Made by a program: the position numbers and the translations under genes. Shown piece after piece: positions 1 to 7,660 of a DNA stretch of 64,000 bases. The first letter of the stretch is position 1. Each line of letters opens with the position of its first letter. The notes below the pieces were generated by a model that saw only the letters and a list, made by a program, of their open reading frames with translations, was not told where the DNA came from and did no database searches. This stretch comes from Pseudosulfitobacter pseudonitzschiae (GTDB lineage Bacteria; Pseudomonadota; Alphaproteobacteria; Rhodobacterales; Rhodobacteraceae): positions 62,001-126,000 of the forward strand of contig NZ_CP022419.1 of assembly GCF_002222635.1 (NCBI RefSeq), in the 5' to 3' direction.

Positions 1-558
1 ATAGATCAGCGCCTGCTCGGGGCGGGTGCTGGTTTCAAAGACATGGTCCGGCGCGGTTTCGGGAAGCTGGTGAACCGGCTTGGCCGTGTCCGATGGTCCC
101 CCGAACCCGCCGTCCCCGCGCAAGAACGTCGTTCCGCGGCAGGTCGCAAGATGCGCGCCCGTCGCGTCGTCAAAGATTTCTTTCTCCGAGTAAAGCAACG
201 CGCCCCGCCCTTCGCCCTTGTCAATCAGCCCGGTTACGCGCGTTTTGGCACGGATCGTCGCCGCAACCGGAATGGGCGCATGAACCGTCATTCCCTGTTC
301 GCCATGGACCAGACGCAGGGCATCAACGCCCGTTGCCGGATCGGACAGCCAAAATCCGGGGTGACCAAGAACATTCGCAATTGCGGGCATCACACGGATA
401 TCATCTTGCAGCCCCCCAACATACGACAGTTGGGGCATATCCATCGGGTCCTGCCCCATGCCGATAGACAGCGCATATTGCGCAACATCCCGCGGCCCAT
501 AGCTTTGGCGGACTTCGGGAATGTTGAAATTCATAAGATGATTGCGGTCAATTGCCAT
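1..558 (-). CDS. MaoC-type (hydratase 2) enoyl-CoA hydratase, N-terminal part, cut by window start
   Basis: N-terminal 186 codons of a hot-dog-fold enoyl-CoA hydratase of the MaoC / 17beta-HSD4 hydratase-2 type; the rest lies outside the window. Read from the ATG at 558 the protein begins MAIDRNHLMNFNIPEV and contains HPGFWLSDPATGVD, which closely matches the paralogue at 45493-46350. The window ends at codons ALIY, directly before the catalytic SGDxNPLHxDP segment found at that point in the paralogue, so the active site cannot be checked. It starts one base after the stop of the synthetase gene upstream and is the last visible gene of a leftward operon that also holds an aldolase-like thiolase. 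Hydration of a 2-enoyl-CoA ahead of that lyase is the likely role (inference). Confidence 0.85.
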   Translation of the reverse strand, partial: MAIDRNHLMNFNIPEVRQSYGPRDVAQYALSIGMGQDPMDMPQLSYVGGLQDDIRVMPAIANVLGHPGFWLSDPATGVDALRLVHGEQGMTVHAPIPVAATIRAKTRVTGLIDKGEGRGALLYSEKEIFDDATGAHLATCRGTTFLRGDGGFGGPSDTAKPVHQLPETAPDHVFETSTRPEQALIY

Positions 559-559
559 A

Positions 560-2665
560 TCAGCTTGCCTCTTCGTTCAGTTCGATCACAGCATCAAGGG
601 CATAGGCCCCCTGCCCCTGCGGCAGAGCCAAAACCGGGTTCAGATCAATTGAGAGCAAACGCGCTCCTGCCGCTGCTGCAAAAATCGACAGCTTCGACAG
701 CATTTGCGCCAACGCATCTATATCGGAGGCCTCCTGTCCTCTGGCACCTTTGAGGATGGGCGCACCACGAATGGACAGGATCATGTCCCGCGCCGTCGCC
801 ACGTCAAACGGACAGGTCCGCAGGGCCACGTCATCCAGAAGCTCTACGAAAATGCCACCCAGACCAAAGACAGCCACCGGACCGAATGTCGGGTCGCGGT
901 TAATCCCCATCAGGCACTCGACCCCGCCCGATAGTTGCTTGGCCACCAAAATCCCGCCGATTGCAGCGTCAGGAACGTGGGTTTTGGCCGCCTGCATGAT
1001 TTCGTCAAAGGCCATTCGCACATCTTCAGCTGAGCCGATGTTCAGCTTTACCGCGCCAATATCGGATTTGTGGATAATATCGGGCGACAGGATTTTCATG
1101 ACGACAGGAAAGCCCAACGCCTCTGCCGCCGTGACGGCCTCTTCTACGTCCTTGGTTCTGGTCTCGGGCGCGCAGGCAATGCCCGCTTTTGTCAGGATAT
1201 TCTTGGCCTCCGCCTCATCCGGTGCGCAGTCCGGCAGAGCAATCTTGTCGGGTACGGGCATCTTTGCTGGTCGGTCCCCTGCCAGCGTCGCGCCCGCATT
1301 ACAGATTGCGTGGATGGCCCGCGTTGCCCGGCACGGGTCATTGAACACCAATATGCCTTCGTCGTCATAGCGCTCGAGCACCTCTGGCGCACCAAGCGCG
1401 CAGAACGCAATAATCCGATCCGGGTAGGCCGCGCGCAGCGGTTTCATTGCCGCCAGGATTGTATCCGAGACTGCGGGGCTGCCTGCGACATAGGTCAAGA
1501 AACACAAAACCGCGCCATAGCCGCCATCCTCTAGCGCGGCGCGCGTGAAGGATTCAAGCAAGGACGGATCGTTTAGCGCCTGTGCCGTGCAGTCCAGCGG
1601 ATTGACCGGCGAGGCATAAGGAAGAAGTGCCTTGAGCCGCGCCTGCGCCGCATCCGGCATCGCGGGCATGGGCAGGCCGATGCGCTCGGCCTCGTCGCTG
1701 ATCACAATGCCTGCGCCGCCACTGACAGTAATGACACCCAGTGAATGCACCGAAGGGAGCACCTTTTTCGAGGCGGCATAGGCGATGTCCATCATGGATT
1801 CAGGATCACGCACGATGATGACGCCATGATCGTGAAGCACCGCGTCGGCGACAACGGCATCACCGGTCAACGATGCGGTATGCGAGGCCGCAGCCTGCGC
1901 ACCCACGGCCGAACGGCCCGCCTTCAGTGCAATGACCGGCTTGCCCGCATCGCGCGCAGCCTCCAGCGCAGCAAGCAAGCTGACCGGATCGGTCACCGCC
2001 TCCATATAGGCACAAATGACGTCGATACCGTCACGCTGCGCCATCCAGTGAATCGCATCCGCAACGGTGATGTCGGCCTCATTGCCCGTCGTGATAAGCA
2101 CTGACGCCCCAAGCGCACGGTCGCGCGCCAGTGCCCCCAGGTGTGCGCCGAACGCGCCCGACTGGCTGGCAATACCAATGTTGCCGGGCCGCGGATGGCC
2201 GGTATCAAGCGAAGACGAGAACGTCCCGTAATAGCCAATATCGACGTTGTAGACACCAAGTGTATTCGGCCCCAGCAGGCGAATGCCATGTTTATGCGCC
2301 AGCGCTACCAGCTCTGTTTGCGCGGCAACGCCTTCCTCTCCGACTTCGGCGAACCCTGCCGAAAACAAGGTAGCTGCCTTGCATCCCTTGCGGCCCAGGG
2401 CCTCGATTGTTTCGGGCACCAGACGGGCCGGCACCGCAATCAGAGCCGCGTCAGGCGCTTCGGGCAAGTCGTCGATGCTAGCATAGCATTTCAATCCCTG
2501 CACGGTCTCGCGCTTGGGGTTCACCGGAAGGATGCGCCCTGTGTACCCGGCCTTCAGCATTGCGGCGATCGGACGCCCACCAATCCGCGTAACGTCTTCA
2601 GATGCCCCGATCACCGCGATCGAACGCGGTGCCAGCAATCCATCAATATGACTCAGGTCTTTCAT
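560..2665 (-). CDS. NDP-forming acyl-CoA synthetase (acetate-CoA ligase ADP-forming family)
   Basis: A 701-residue single-chain acyl-CoA synthetase that makes an acyl-CoA with ATP (ADP + Pi products) through a phosphohistidine. Domain order: CoA-binding Rossmann domain (about 1-130, IAVIGASEDVTRIGG), succinyl-CoA-ligase-like domain (about 150-300) with the phosphorylatable His262 in SHTASLTG, then a C-terminal ATP-grasp domain from about 480 (HKSDIGAVKLNIG). I start it at the ATG at 2665, not at the longer open frame reaching 2746. This ATG has GGAGG 8-12 bases upstream and overlaps the thiolase stop as ATGA, so the two are translationally coupled. The acid it activates is unknown; it is one of several different CoA-activation enzymes in the window. 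Confidence 0.9.
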   Translation of the reverse strand: MKDLSHIDGLLAPRSIAVIGASEDVTRIGGRPIAAMLKAGYTGRILPVNPKRETVQGLKCYASIDDLPEAPDAALIAVPARLVPETIEALGRKGCKAATLFSAGFAEVGEEGVAAQTELVALAHKHGIRLLGPNTLGVYNVDIGYYGTFSSSLDTGHPRPGNIGIASQSGAFGAHLGALARDRALGASVLITTGNEADITVADAIHWMAQRDGIDVICAYMEAVTDPVSLLAALEAARDAGKPVIALKAGRSAVGAQAAASHTASLTGDAVVADAVLHDHGVIIVRDPESMMDIAYAASKKVLPSVHSLGVITVSGGAGIVISDEAERIGLPMPAMPDAAQARLKALLPYASPVNPLDCTAQALNDPSLLESFTRAALEDGGYGAVLCFLTYVAGSPAVSDTILAAMKPLRAAYPDRIIAFCALGAPEVLERYDDEGILVFNDPCRATRAIHAICNAGATLAGDRPAKMPVPDKIALPDCAPDEAEAKNILTKAGIACAPETRTKDVEEAVTAAEALGFPVVMKILSPDIIHKSDIGAVKLNIGSAEDVRMAFDEIMQAAKTHVPDAAIGGILVAKQLSGGVECLMGINRDPTFGPVAVFGLGGIFVELLDDVALRTCPFDVATARDMILSIRGAPILKGARGQEASDIDALAQMLSKLSIFAAAAGARLLSIDLNPVLALPQGQGAYALDAVIELNEEAS

Positions 2666-3816
2666 AATGTCGCCTCCGATCCAAGTATCGCCGTGCACTG
2701 GCTGGACAGGGTGCCCCCATTGCCGTGACATAACGCAAGGTTGCAATTCTCAACTTGTCGCTCGCCGGTCTCGCCACGGATTTGCGCCACGGCCTCCGCA
2801 ATCAGGAACAGGCCGTACATGCCCGGATGCACGCAGGACAGCCCACCGCCATTGGTGTTGACCGCCAGATCTCCGCCTGGTGCGATGCGCCCGTCCTCGA
2901 CAAACGCGCCGCCCTCGCCTTTGGCACAGAACCCAAGATCTTCGAGGAACAGGATCGTGTTGATCGTGAACGCATCATAAAGCATCACCAGATCAAGATC
3001 CTTGCGCGTGACGCCGGCCATCTCCAATGCTCTGGGGCCGCTATCGGCTGCCGCCGTGGTCGTCAGATCAGGCATGGCAACGATAGAGCGGTGATAGTTC
3101 GCCGCCCCGGCACCCAGGAAATAAACCGGCTTGGCATGGAGGTCCTTCGCGCGATGAGCACGGGTCAGCACACAGGCCGCAGCACCGTCCGTCACCAGGC
3201 AGCAATCCGCCTTAGTCAGCGGATCTGAAATCATGCGCGACGACAGAATTTCGTCTTTTGTCAAAGGGCCGCGCGCAAAAGCGTCGGGATTGAGGTTTGC
3301 CCAACTCCGCGCCGCCAGCGCCACGTCGGCCAACTGTTCGCGGGTCGTGCCATAGGTATGCATGTGCCGGCTGGCCGCAAGGCCATAAGCGGTGATCGGG
3401 TGGCGCGGGTTGTAGGGCGTTTCGTGCCACTGCGGTTCGCTCATCGAGACAAGTCGCCCACCCGCCGTCCGCTGGTTCGATCCGTAGCAGACCAGCGCCG
3501 CATCACACAGCCCCGCCTCAAGCGCGAGGGTTGCCTGAAGCAAGTGCAACTCGAAGCTGGACCCGCCCACATTGGTGCTGTCGAAATAGCGAGGCCTTAG
3601 GCCTAGATGCTCCACCACGCTCATTGTTGGAAAAGCGTGTGCGCTGGTGGCGGCAAAAACGCCGTCAATATCCTGCATTCGCAGGCCAGCATCCGCAACG
3701 GCCGCAACGGCCGCCTGACCCAGCAATTCCATCGCCGAAAAGCCATGTGCCTCACCTATACCGGCGGTTGCCATGCCCACGATTGCGGATTTTCCGCGAA
3801 TATCTTGCGCGCTCAT
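2662..3816 (-). CDS. Cys-less SCP-x-type thiolase, probable Ltp2-like acyl-CoA retro-aldolase
   Basis: 384-residue thiolase-fold protein of the non-specific lipid transfer / SCP-x group. The usual nucleophilic cysteine region reads VGGSSFE (83-89) with no Cys, and the GHPxGxxG loop reads CVHPGMYG (328-335), so normal thiolysis is unlikely. Tyr280 (YDAFTIN) and Tyr334 (GMYG) lie about as far apart as the two tyrosines reported as catalytic in the steroid side-chain aldolase Ltp2. It overlaps the DUF35 gene 3813-4193 as ATGA; Ltp2-type aldolases work with a DUF35 partner. Inferred reaction: retro-aldol cleavage of a 3-hydroxyacyl-CoA to a ketone and a short acyl-CoA. The paralogue at 46373-47524 has the same substitutions. 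Thiolase activity cannot be excluded from sequence alone. Confidence 0.85.
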   Translation of the reverse strand: MSAQDIRGKSAIVGMATAGIGEAHGFSAMELLGQAAVAAVADAGLRMQDIDGVFAATSAHAFPTMSVVEHLGLRPRYFDSTNVGGSSFELHLLQATLALEAGLCDAALVCYGSNQRTAGGRLVSMSEPQWHETPYNPRHPITAYGLAASRHMHTYGTTREQLADVALAARSWANLNPDAFARGPLTKDEILSSRMISDPLTKADCCLVTDGAAACVLTRAHRAKDLHAKPVYFLGAGAANYHRSIVAMPDLTTTAAADSGPRALEMAGVTRKDLDLVMLYDAFTINTILFLEDLGFCAKGEGGAFVEDGRIAPGGDLAVNTNGGGLSCVHPGMYGLFLIAEAVAQIRGETGERQVENCNLALCHGNGGTLSSQCTAILGSEATL

Positions 3817-4193
3817 GCCGCCTCTCCTTCAGCCATATCAAAAACCACGCGATTGCCGGCTTCGGCCTCTTCAATCCGCGCAACAACACGTGCTCCAATC
3901 GGGGCGGTTTCAACATCGGGCAGCGTGGACATCATCCGTACCCCTTCATCCAGCTCGATCAGGGCCACATTTGTGGACCCCGATCGTCCGCGGTTGACGG
4001 TAATCGCATAGACGGTTCCTGTCCCTGCGGGTTGCACCCATTCCAGATCTGTCGCACCCGTCGGCGTAATGGCGCGAGGAAAGAACACGTACTCTCCTGT
4101 GTTTTTTGCCCGCTGGATCATGAACTTTCCTTGTGCCAGATAATGTTCATAGGTCGCCTGCGGACCCACTTTTATTGCATTGGTGTGTGTCAC
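3813..4193 (-). CDS. DUF35 OB-fold protein lacking the zinc ribbon cysteines
   Basis: 126-residue DUF35 protein, the usual small partner of SCP-x-type thiolases and aldolases. The C-terminal OB-fold half is normal (GTVYAITVNR, VALIELDEGVRMMS). The N-terminal rubredoxin-like zinc ribbon is degenerate: where the paralogue at 47528-47905 has CNDCKKFIFFPRVLCPHC, this protein reads NTGEYVFFPRAITPTG, with no cysteine. The start is GTG at 4193, with AAGGAAAA upstream; no ATG fits as well. It lies 28 bases after the thioesterase gene and overlaps the thiolase by 4 bases, so complex formation with that protein is expected (inference). Confidence 0.85.
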   Translation of the reverse strand: MTHTNAIKVGPQATYEHYLAQGKFMIQRAKNTGEYVFFPRAITPTGATDLEWVQPAGTGTVYAITVNRGRSGSTNVALIELDEGVRMMSTLPDVETAPIGARVVARIEEAEAGNRVVFDMAEGEAA

Positions 4194-4221
4194 GGATTTT
4201 CCTTTTTTTCTTTACGTCTGG

Positions 4222-4647
4222 TCACTTGGACCAGTTGAGAATCATATGTGTCTGGGTTGTGACCGCCGCAATTTTTCCGTCGCCGCGTGTCGTGGTGACC
4301 TGAAGAACCATTAACGTACGGCCGATCTGCAACGCCTCGCAACGCGCGGTCACTGTGTCTCCGACATGCACGCCGCGCATAAAATTAGTCTTGCTTTCAA
4401 TGGTGGTGTTCGTTTTGTCCGCAGGCAGATTGATGAATGCCAACGTCCCTGCCACATTATCGGCAAGCGTCATCAAAGCTCCGCCGTGCAGCACCCCGTT
4501 GCGGTTGGCCAGGGCATCGGTCACTTTCATGCTGCACACGGCGCAATCAAGCGCGACCGACACGATATCGATTCCGGTCAGCTCGGCATAATTCGACTGC
4601 GGCGGCATCTGGTCCAGCTTTCGCGTTGCATCGCCCCCTGTTGTCAT
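4222..4647 (-). CDS. PaaI-like hot-dog acyl-CoA thioesterase
   Basis: 141-residue single hot-dog protein of the PaaI / 4HBT group, which hydrolyses acyl-CoA thioesters and often rescues CoA from stalled intermediates. The family signature is clear: NRNGVLHGGALMTLADN with the conserved HGG and following Asp, then TNTTIESKTNFMRGVHVGD. I choose the ATG at 4647 over the one at 4656 because it overlaps the preceding stop as ATGA. It belongs to the leftward operon 5207-1. The substrate cannot be told; a clean-up role for the neighbouring CoA pathway is likely. Confidence 0.88.
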   Translation of the reverse strand: MTTGGDATRKLDQMPPQSNYAELTGIDIVSVALDCAVCSMKVTDALANRNGVLHGGALMTLADNVAGTLAFINLPADKTNTTIESKTNFMRGVHVGDTVTARCEALQIGRTLMVLQVTTTRGDGKIAAVTTQTHMILNWSK

Positions 4648-5207
4648 GCTGCCCACCCGGTCAGATTGCGCCGCCCAGTGATTGTCTGCTGGATCTGGCG
4701 GATGACCCTATCGAAGCGCAGCAACTGCGCATTGCGGTATAGGAGTTCGATGTTGTCTTCTGGCGTATATCCCGCACCGGAACGGGTACGGCCGCTATCC
4801 AATACTCCCATCGCCGTGCGAAAGCCTTTTTTTAAGCGATCGGTCCCGCCCAGGGTCACCGGATCCGACCCGTGTGCGTTGACAATAAGCGCATCGAATA
4901 TTTTCGAGACGCGCTCATCCATCTTGCGGTCCGGCTTCGCCGCCGTGATACTCGGCGTATCGCAATTGGCGATCCCCGGCAGCCCCCGTTCCTTCCGCTC
5001 TTTGATTCCGTCGTCCATAATCGGGCACCGCGAGCCGATTTTCACATTCGTGCCGATCATCAACTGGAAGTTCAACGCGCCATAGCAGAGCGTCTCAATC
5101 CGGACAGTTTCGTGCTGTCGTTCTGGCGGTATTAATCGACCTCGGACGAATTGCTCAACAGCCCTTATGAATAGTTTAAAAATACCTACTTCGATACCTA
5201 CAGTCAT
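4644..5207 (-). CDS. Protein of unknown function (187 aa), first gene of the leftward operon
   Basis: I do not recognise this protein. The reading frame uses GC-rich codons like its neighbours from about residue 40 on and ends in an ATGA overlap with the thioesterase start, both signs of a real gene. The first 30-40 residues (MTVGIEVGIFKLFIRAVEQF) use more AT-rich codons. They look slightly like an ACAD N-terminus, but the rest of an ACAD is absent. There is no signal peptide or membrane segment. The middle has KERKERGLPGIANCD and the C-terminal half is predicted helical and basic. It may be a fusion or remnant whose true start lies downstream, or a small uncharacterised family. Confidence 0.55.
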   Translation of the reverse strand: MTVGIEVGIFKLFIRAVEQFVRGRLIPPERQHETVRIETLCYGALNFQLMIGTNVKIGSRCPIMDDGIKERKERGLPGIANCDTPSITAAKPDRKMDERVSKIFDALIVNAHGSDPVTLGGTDRLKKGFRTAMGVLDSGRTRSGAGYTPEDNIELLYRNAQLLRFDRVIRQIQQTITGRRNLTGWAA

Positions 5208-5261
5208 GTTTCTAGCCTGATTTCGGGATGCGCATCTCTACACCGTTTGCGTCCAGTACAG

Positions 5262-5298
5262 CATTCGCTATGCCGAAGTCAATTTGTTATAGCGAATG
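5262..5298. repeat. Inverted repeat, 10-base arms
   Basis: Arms CATTCGCTAT (5262-5271) and ATAGCGAATG (5289-5298) are perfect reverse complements separated by 17 bases. They lie between the start of the 187-aa gene (5207) and the end of tetR (5393), in AT-richer non-coding DNA. There is no T-tract after it in the tetR direction, so it is more likely an operator or a weak hairpin than a terminator. Confidence 0.5.
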
Positions 5299-5392
5299 GC
5301 ACCTGTAGTGAGAGACGTCAAAAAAAGTCCGGCATCAAACAGGTTAACTGCCCCCTGAGCAGGCTTTCCGGCGTGCGATCGACCACGTGACC

Positions 5393-6694
5393 TTACTTTG
5401 ACAGTCCGCCAAGAAGCAGTTTTTGCAGAATTTCGACAAGTTCGGGCAACGAGATATTTCCCTCCTGCCCCGCCTTTTTTGGGTCAAACCATTCAACGGT
5501 CCAGTTCAATGCACCCAACATGACCTGCCGCAAAGGGACGATCCTGATATCGGAACGCAAGCAACCGGAGTCTTGCGCATCTTTCAGAATGCGGTCCCAA
5601 AGCTGCGCATATTCATGGCGCACTGGCCAATGGCGAGCGCGCACATTACTGGGCAGTTGACCATAGATTCGAATATTTGCCGAAGTGAATTCACTGGCCT
5701 GAAACAGACACTCCATATGTGTCTTGATCGCTGCAGACATTCTGCTCAGGTCATCAGGAAACTTTTCCCAATCAGAAACGGTCCTAGTCACACCCTTCAA
5801 TAGATCGCGCAGCCCCAAATCCAGCACTTCATCTAAAATGTCATCTTTTGACCCGAAATGGTAGTAGATGCTGCCGGCCTCGATCCCAGCCTCGGTCGAA
5901 ATGGCCCGCATTGTTGCCGCTTTGTAGCCACGGTCGCGGATGATCCGCGCGGCCGCAGATAGCACTTGCATACGTGTACGTGCTGCCTTGTTGGTATCGG
6001 CTTCCGGTTCAAAAATCTGCCGGTCGCGATGCCGGGGGACAAGAACCAGAGCGTGCTCTTTTGTGGCCATCCCATCCAGCAATAGCCTTGTAACCCGCTC
6101 GGACAGTGTTGCGACGGGAAAACGCTCCGTGTCATACCATTCGACCGTCCAGTTGAGCGCGCCGAGCACGAACTGGCGTACAGGCCTGATCGCGATATCG
6201 GTGCGAATACAGCCATTCTGCTGGGCTTCTACCAAGAAACCGTTCCACAGGTCGGAATATGCGCGTCGCAGCGGCCGGTGTTTTTGGCGTAACTCTTCGG
6301 GTAGCGTCGGAAAGTTGCGAATATTGGCGGATGTAAAATCGCTTTCAGACAAAAGAAAGGTCAGGTGTGTATCGACCATCTCTGACAGGACCTGTCGGAA
6401 ATCCTTGTCCTGCGCCCTAGCCTCGGCCAGAACCCGCGACGCCTCGACATAAAGGCGGCGCAACCCAAGCTCCATAACTTCACCCAGAATGTCTTCTTTG
6501 GACGAAAAGTGGTAGTAGATGCTGCCAGCTTCCATATTTGCAACTTTGGCGATTTTGCGCATGGTCGCGGCATTGTACCCTTCATTGCGGAAAAACTGTG
6601 CCGCCGCCGCGAGGATCGTCTCTCGCGTCTGCTCGGACTTACTTGGCTGTCCGTCATGCAGCACAGCGTTTTGGGGTTTGGGCGTCATATTCAT
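5393..6694 (-). CDS. Tandem (single-chain dimer) TetR-family transcriptional regulator
   Basis: 433 residues, about twice a normal TetR, because two complete units are joined. Unit 1 (about 20-215) has the HTH with GSIYYHF at 57-63; unit 2 (about 237-433) has a second HTH with the same GSIYYHF at 274-280. The ligand-binding halves also match each other: FTSANIRNFPTLP against FTSANIRIYGQLP, and LGALNWTVEWYD against LGALNWTVEWFD. The units are diverged, so this is an old duplication. Residues about 216-236 (RHRDRQIFEPEADTNKAA) form the linker. It is divergent from badH with a palindromic site between them (6737-6750), so autoregulation is likely. By family analogy the inducer should be an acyl-CoA; the sequence does not identify it. 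Confidence 0.93.
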   Translation of the reverse strand: MNMTPKPQNAVLHDGQPSKSEQTRETILAAAAQFFRNEGYNAATMRKIAKVANMEAGSIYYHFSSKEDILGEVMELGLRRLYVEASRVLAEARAQDKDFRQVLSEMVDTHLTFLLSESDFTSANIRNFPTLPEELRQKHRPLRRAYSDLWNGFLVEAQQNGCIRTDIAIRPVRQFVLGALNWTVEWYDTERFPVATLSERVTRLLLDGMATKEHALVLVPRHRDRQIFEPEADTNKAARTRMQVLSAAARIIRDRGYKAATMRAISTEAGIEAGSIYYHFGSKDDILDEVLDLGLRDLLKGVTRTVSDWEKFPDDLSRMSAAIKTHMECLFQASEFTSANIRIYGQLPSNVRARHWPVRHEYAQLWDRILKDAQDSGCLRSDIRIVPLRQVMLGALNWTVEWFDPKKAGQEGNISLPELVEILQKLLLGGLSK

Positions 6695-6736
6695 GGGTAA
6701 ATACCTCTGGACACACCGATATCAAGCAGATAAATT

Positions 6737-6750
6737 CAAACAGATGTTAG
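6737..6750. promoter_or_regulatory. Putative TetR operator, copy 1 (tetR/badH divergent promoter)
   Basis: CAAACAGATGTTAG matches the window consensus CTAACANNTGTTAG at 11 of 12 defined bases. It lies 42 bases before the tetR start and 50 bases before badH, so it could control both. Confidence 0.65.
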
Positions 6751-6800
6751 ATTTTAGCCCGTGCGCGACTAAACAGCAAGGGCCCAAGAGGAGTTACAGG

Positions 6801-7562
6801 ATGCGTGGACTGCAAGGTAAAAGAGTGATCGTCACAGGTGGTGGCAGTGGGATTGGACGCGAAGTGTGCAAACGTTTCGCCGAAGAAGGGTCCGAAGTTG
6901 CGGTGTTTGACCTCAATGCGGACGGCGCGGCCGAAACCGTATCGCTTATTGAGGCAAATGGTGGGAAGGCCAGCGCCTACACGGTTGATATCGCGGATCG
7001 CGCCGCAGTCGATAGCGCTGTAACTGCATTCGAAGCGGGCGGGCCTATCGATGTTCTGGTCAACAATGCGGGCTGGGATGTCGCAAAGCCGTTCCTCGAT
7101 ACCGATGTCGCGCTCTGGGACAAGATCATTGCAATAAACCTTTATGGGCCGCTGCATATGCATCACGCGGTACTGCCCGGAATGGTTAAGAATGGGGGCG
7201 GTCGCGTGGTCAACATTGCTTCGGATGCCGGGCGTGTCGGATCGTCCGGGGAAGCGGTTTATTCGGCTTGCAAGGGCGGAATCATCTCTTTTTCGAAAAC
7301 AGTCGCACGCGAACTGGCCCGCAAAGGTGTGCAGGTGAACACCGTATCTCCAGGGCCGACTGACACAGCGTTGTTTGCAAGCTTTGCCGAAGGCGAAGCC
7401 GGCGTAAAGATTGCCGAAGGCTTGAAACGCGCCATTCCGATGAAGCGACTTGGCCAGCCCGAAGATTACCCTGGGATTGTCTGCTTCCTAGCGTCGGAGG
7501 ACGCTGGGTTCATCACAGGTCAGGTCATTTCCGTGTCGGGCGGCTTGTCCATGCACGGCTAG
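6801..7562 (+). CDS. badH: BadH-like 2-hydroxycyclohexanecarboxyl-CoA dehydrogenase (SDR)
   Basis: 253-residue classical SDR that oxidises a ring or chain 3-hydroxyacyl-CoA to the 3-oxoacyl-CoA with NAD+. It has TGGGSGIGR (12-20), NNAG (88-91), Ser141 and the YxxxK pair Tyr154/Lys158. Long stretches match what I remember of Rhodopseudomonas palustris BadH: VLVNNAGWD, INLYGPLHMHHAVLPGMV, NIASDAGRVGSSGEAVYSAC and the C-terminal FITGQVISVSGGLSMHG. The start at 6801 follows the RBS AAGAGGAG; the open frame running back to 6519 is not used. It is followed by strong hairpins (7574-7587, 7623-7647), so it is probably a one-gene transcript opposite tetR. No obvious BadI ring hydrolase is adjacent. 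Confidence 0.88.
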   Translation: MRGLQGKRVIVTGGGSGIGREVCKRFAEEGSEVAVFDLNADGAAETVSLIEANGGKASAYTVDIADRAAVDSAVTAFEAGGPIDVLVNNAGWDVAKPFLDTDVALWDKIIAINLYGPLHMHHAVLPGMVKNGGGRVVNIASDAGRVGSSGEAVYSACKGGIISFSKTVARELARKGVQVNTVSPGPTDTALFASFAEGEAGVKIAEGLKRAIPMKRLGQPEDYPGIVCFLASEDAGFITGQVISVSGGLSMHG

Positions 7563-7573
7563 GCATTTTAGTC

Positions 7574-7587
7574 GGGCGCGTGCGCCC
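7574..7587 (+). terminator. Hairpin after badH
   Basis: GGGCGC (7574-7579) pairs with GCGCCC (7582-7587), 12 bases after the badH stop. No T-tract follows, so it may act together with the stronger hairpin at 7623. Confidence 0.4.
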
Positions 7588-7622
7588 CCTGGAAGGTAAA
7601 TAAAAGAACTACCTCCTCAACT

Positions 7623-7647
7623 GGCCGCGCTACGGCGCGGCCTTTTT
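7623..7647 (+). terminator. Rho-independent terminator directly before an acyl-CoA synthetase gene
   Basis: GGCCGCGC (7623-7630), loop TACG, GCGCGGCC (7635-7642), then TTTTT (7643-7647): a perfect 8-bp stem with a U-tract. It ends only 13 bases before the ATG of the next gene on the same strand, which is unusual. Confidence 0.85.
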
Positions 7648-7660
7648 CACAAGGTCCGAC

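Noticed and set aside
43-753. 236-codon plus-strand open frame
   Set aside because: It lies antisense to the MaoC gene (1-558) and the end of the synthetase, has no family features, and its composition is that of a shadow frame.
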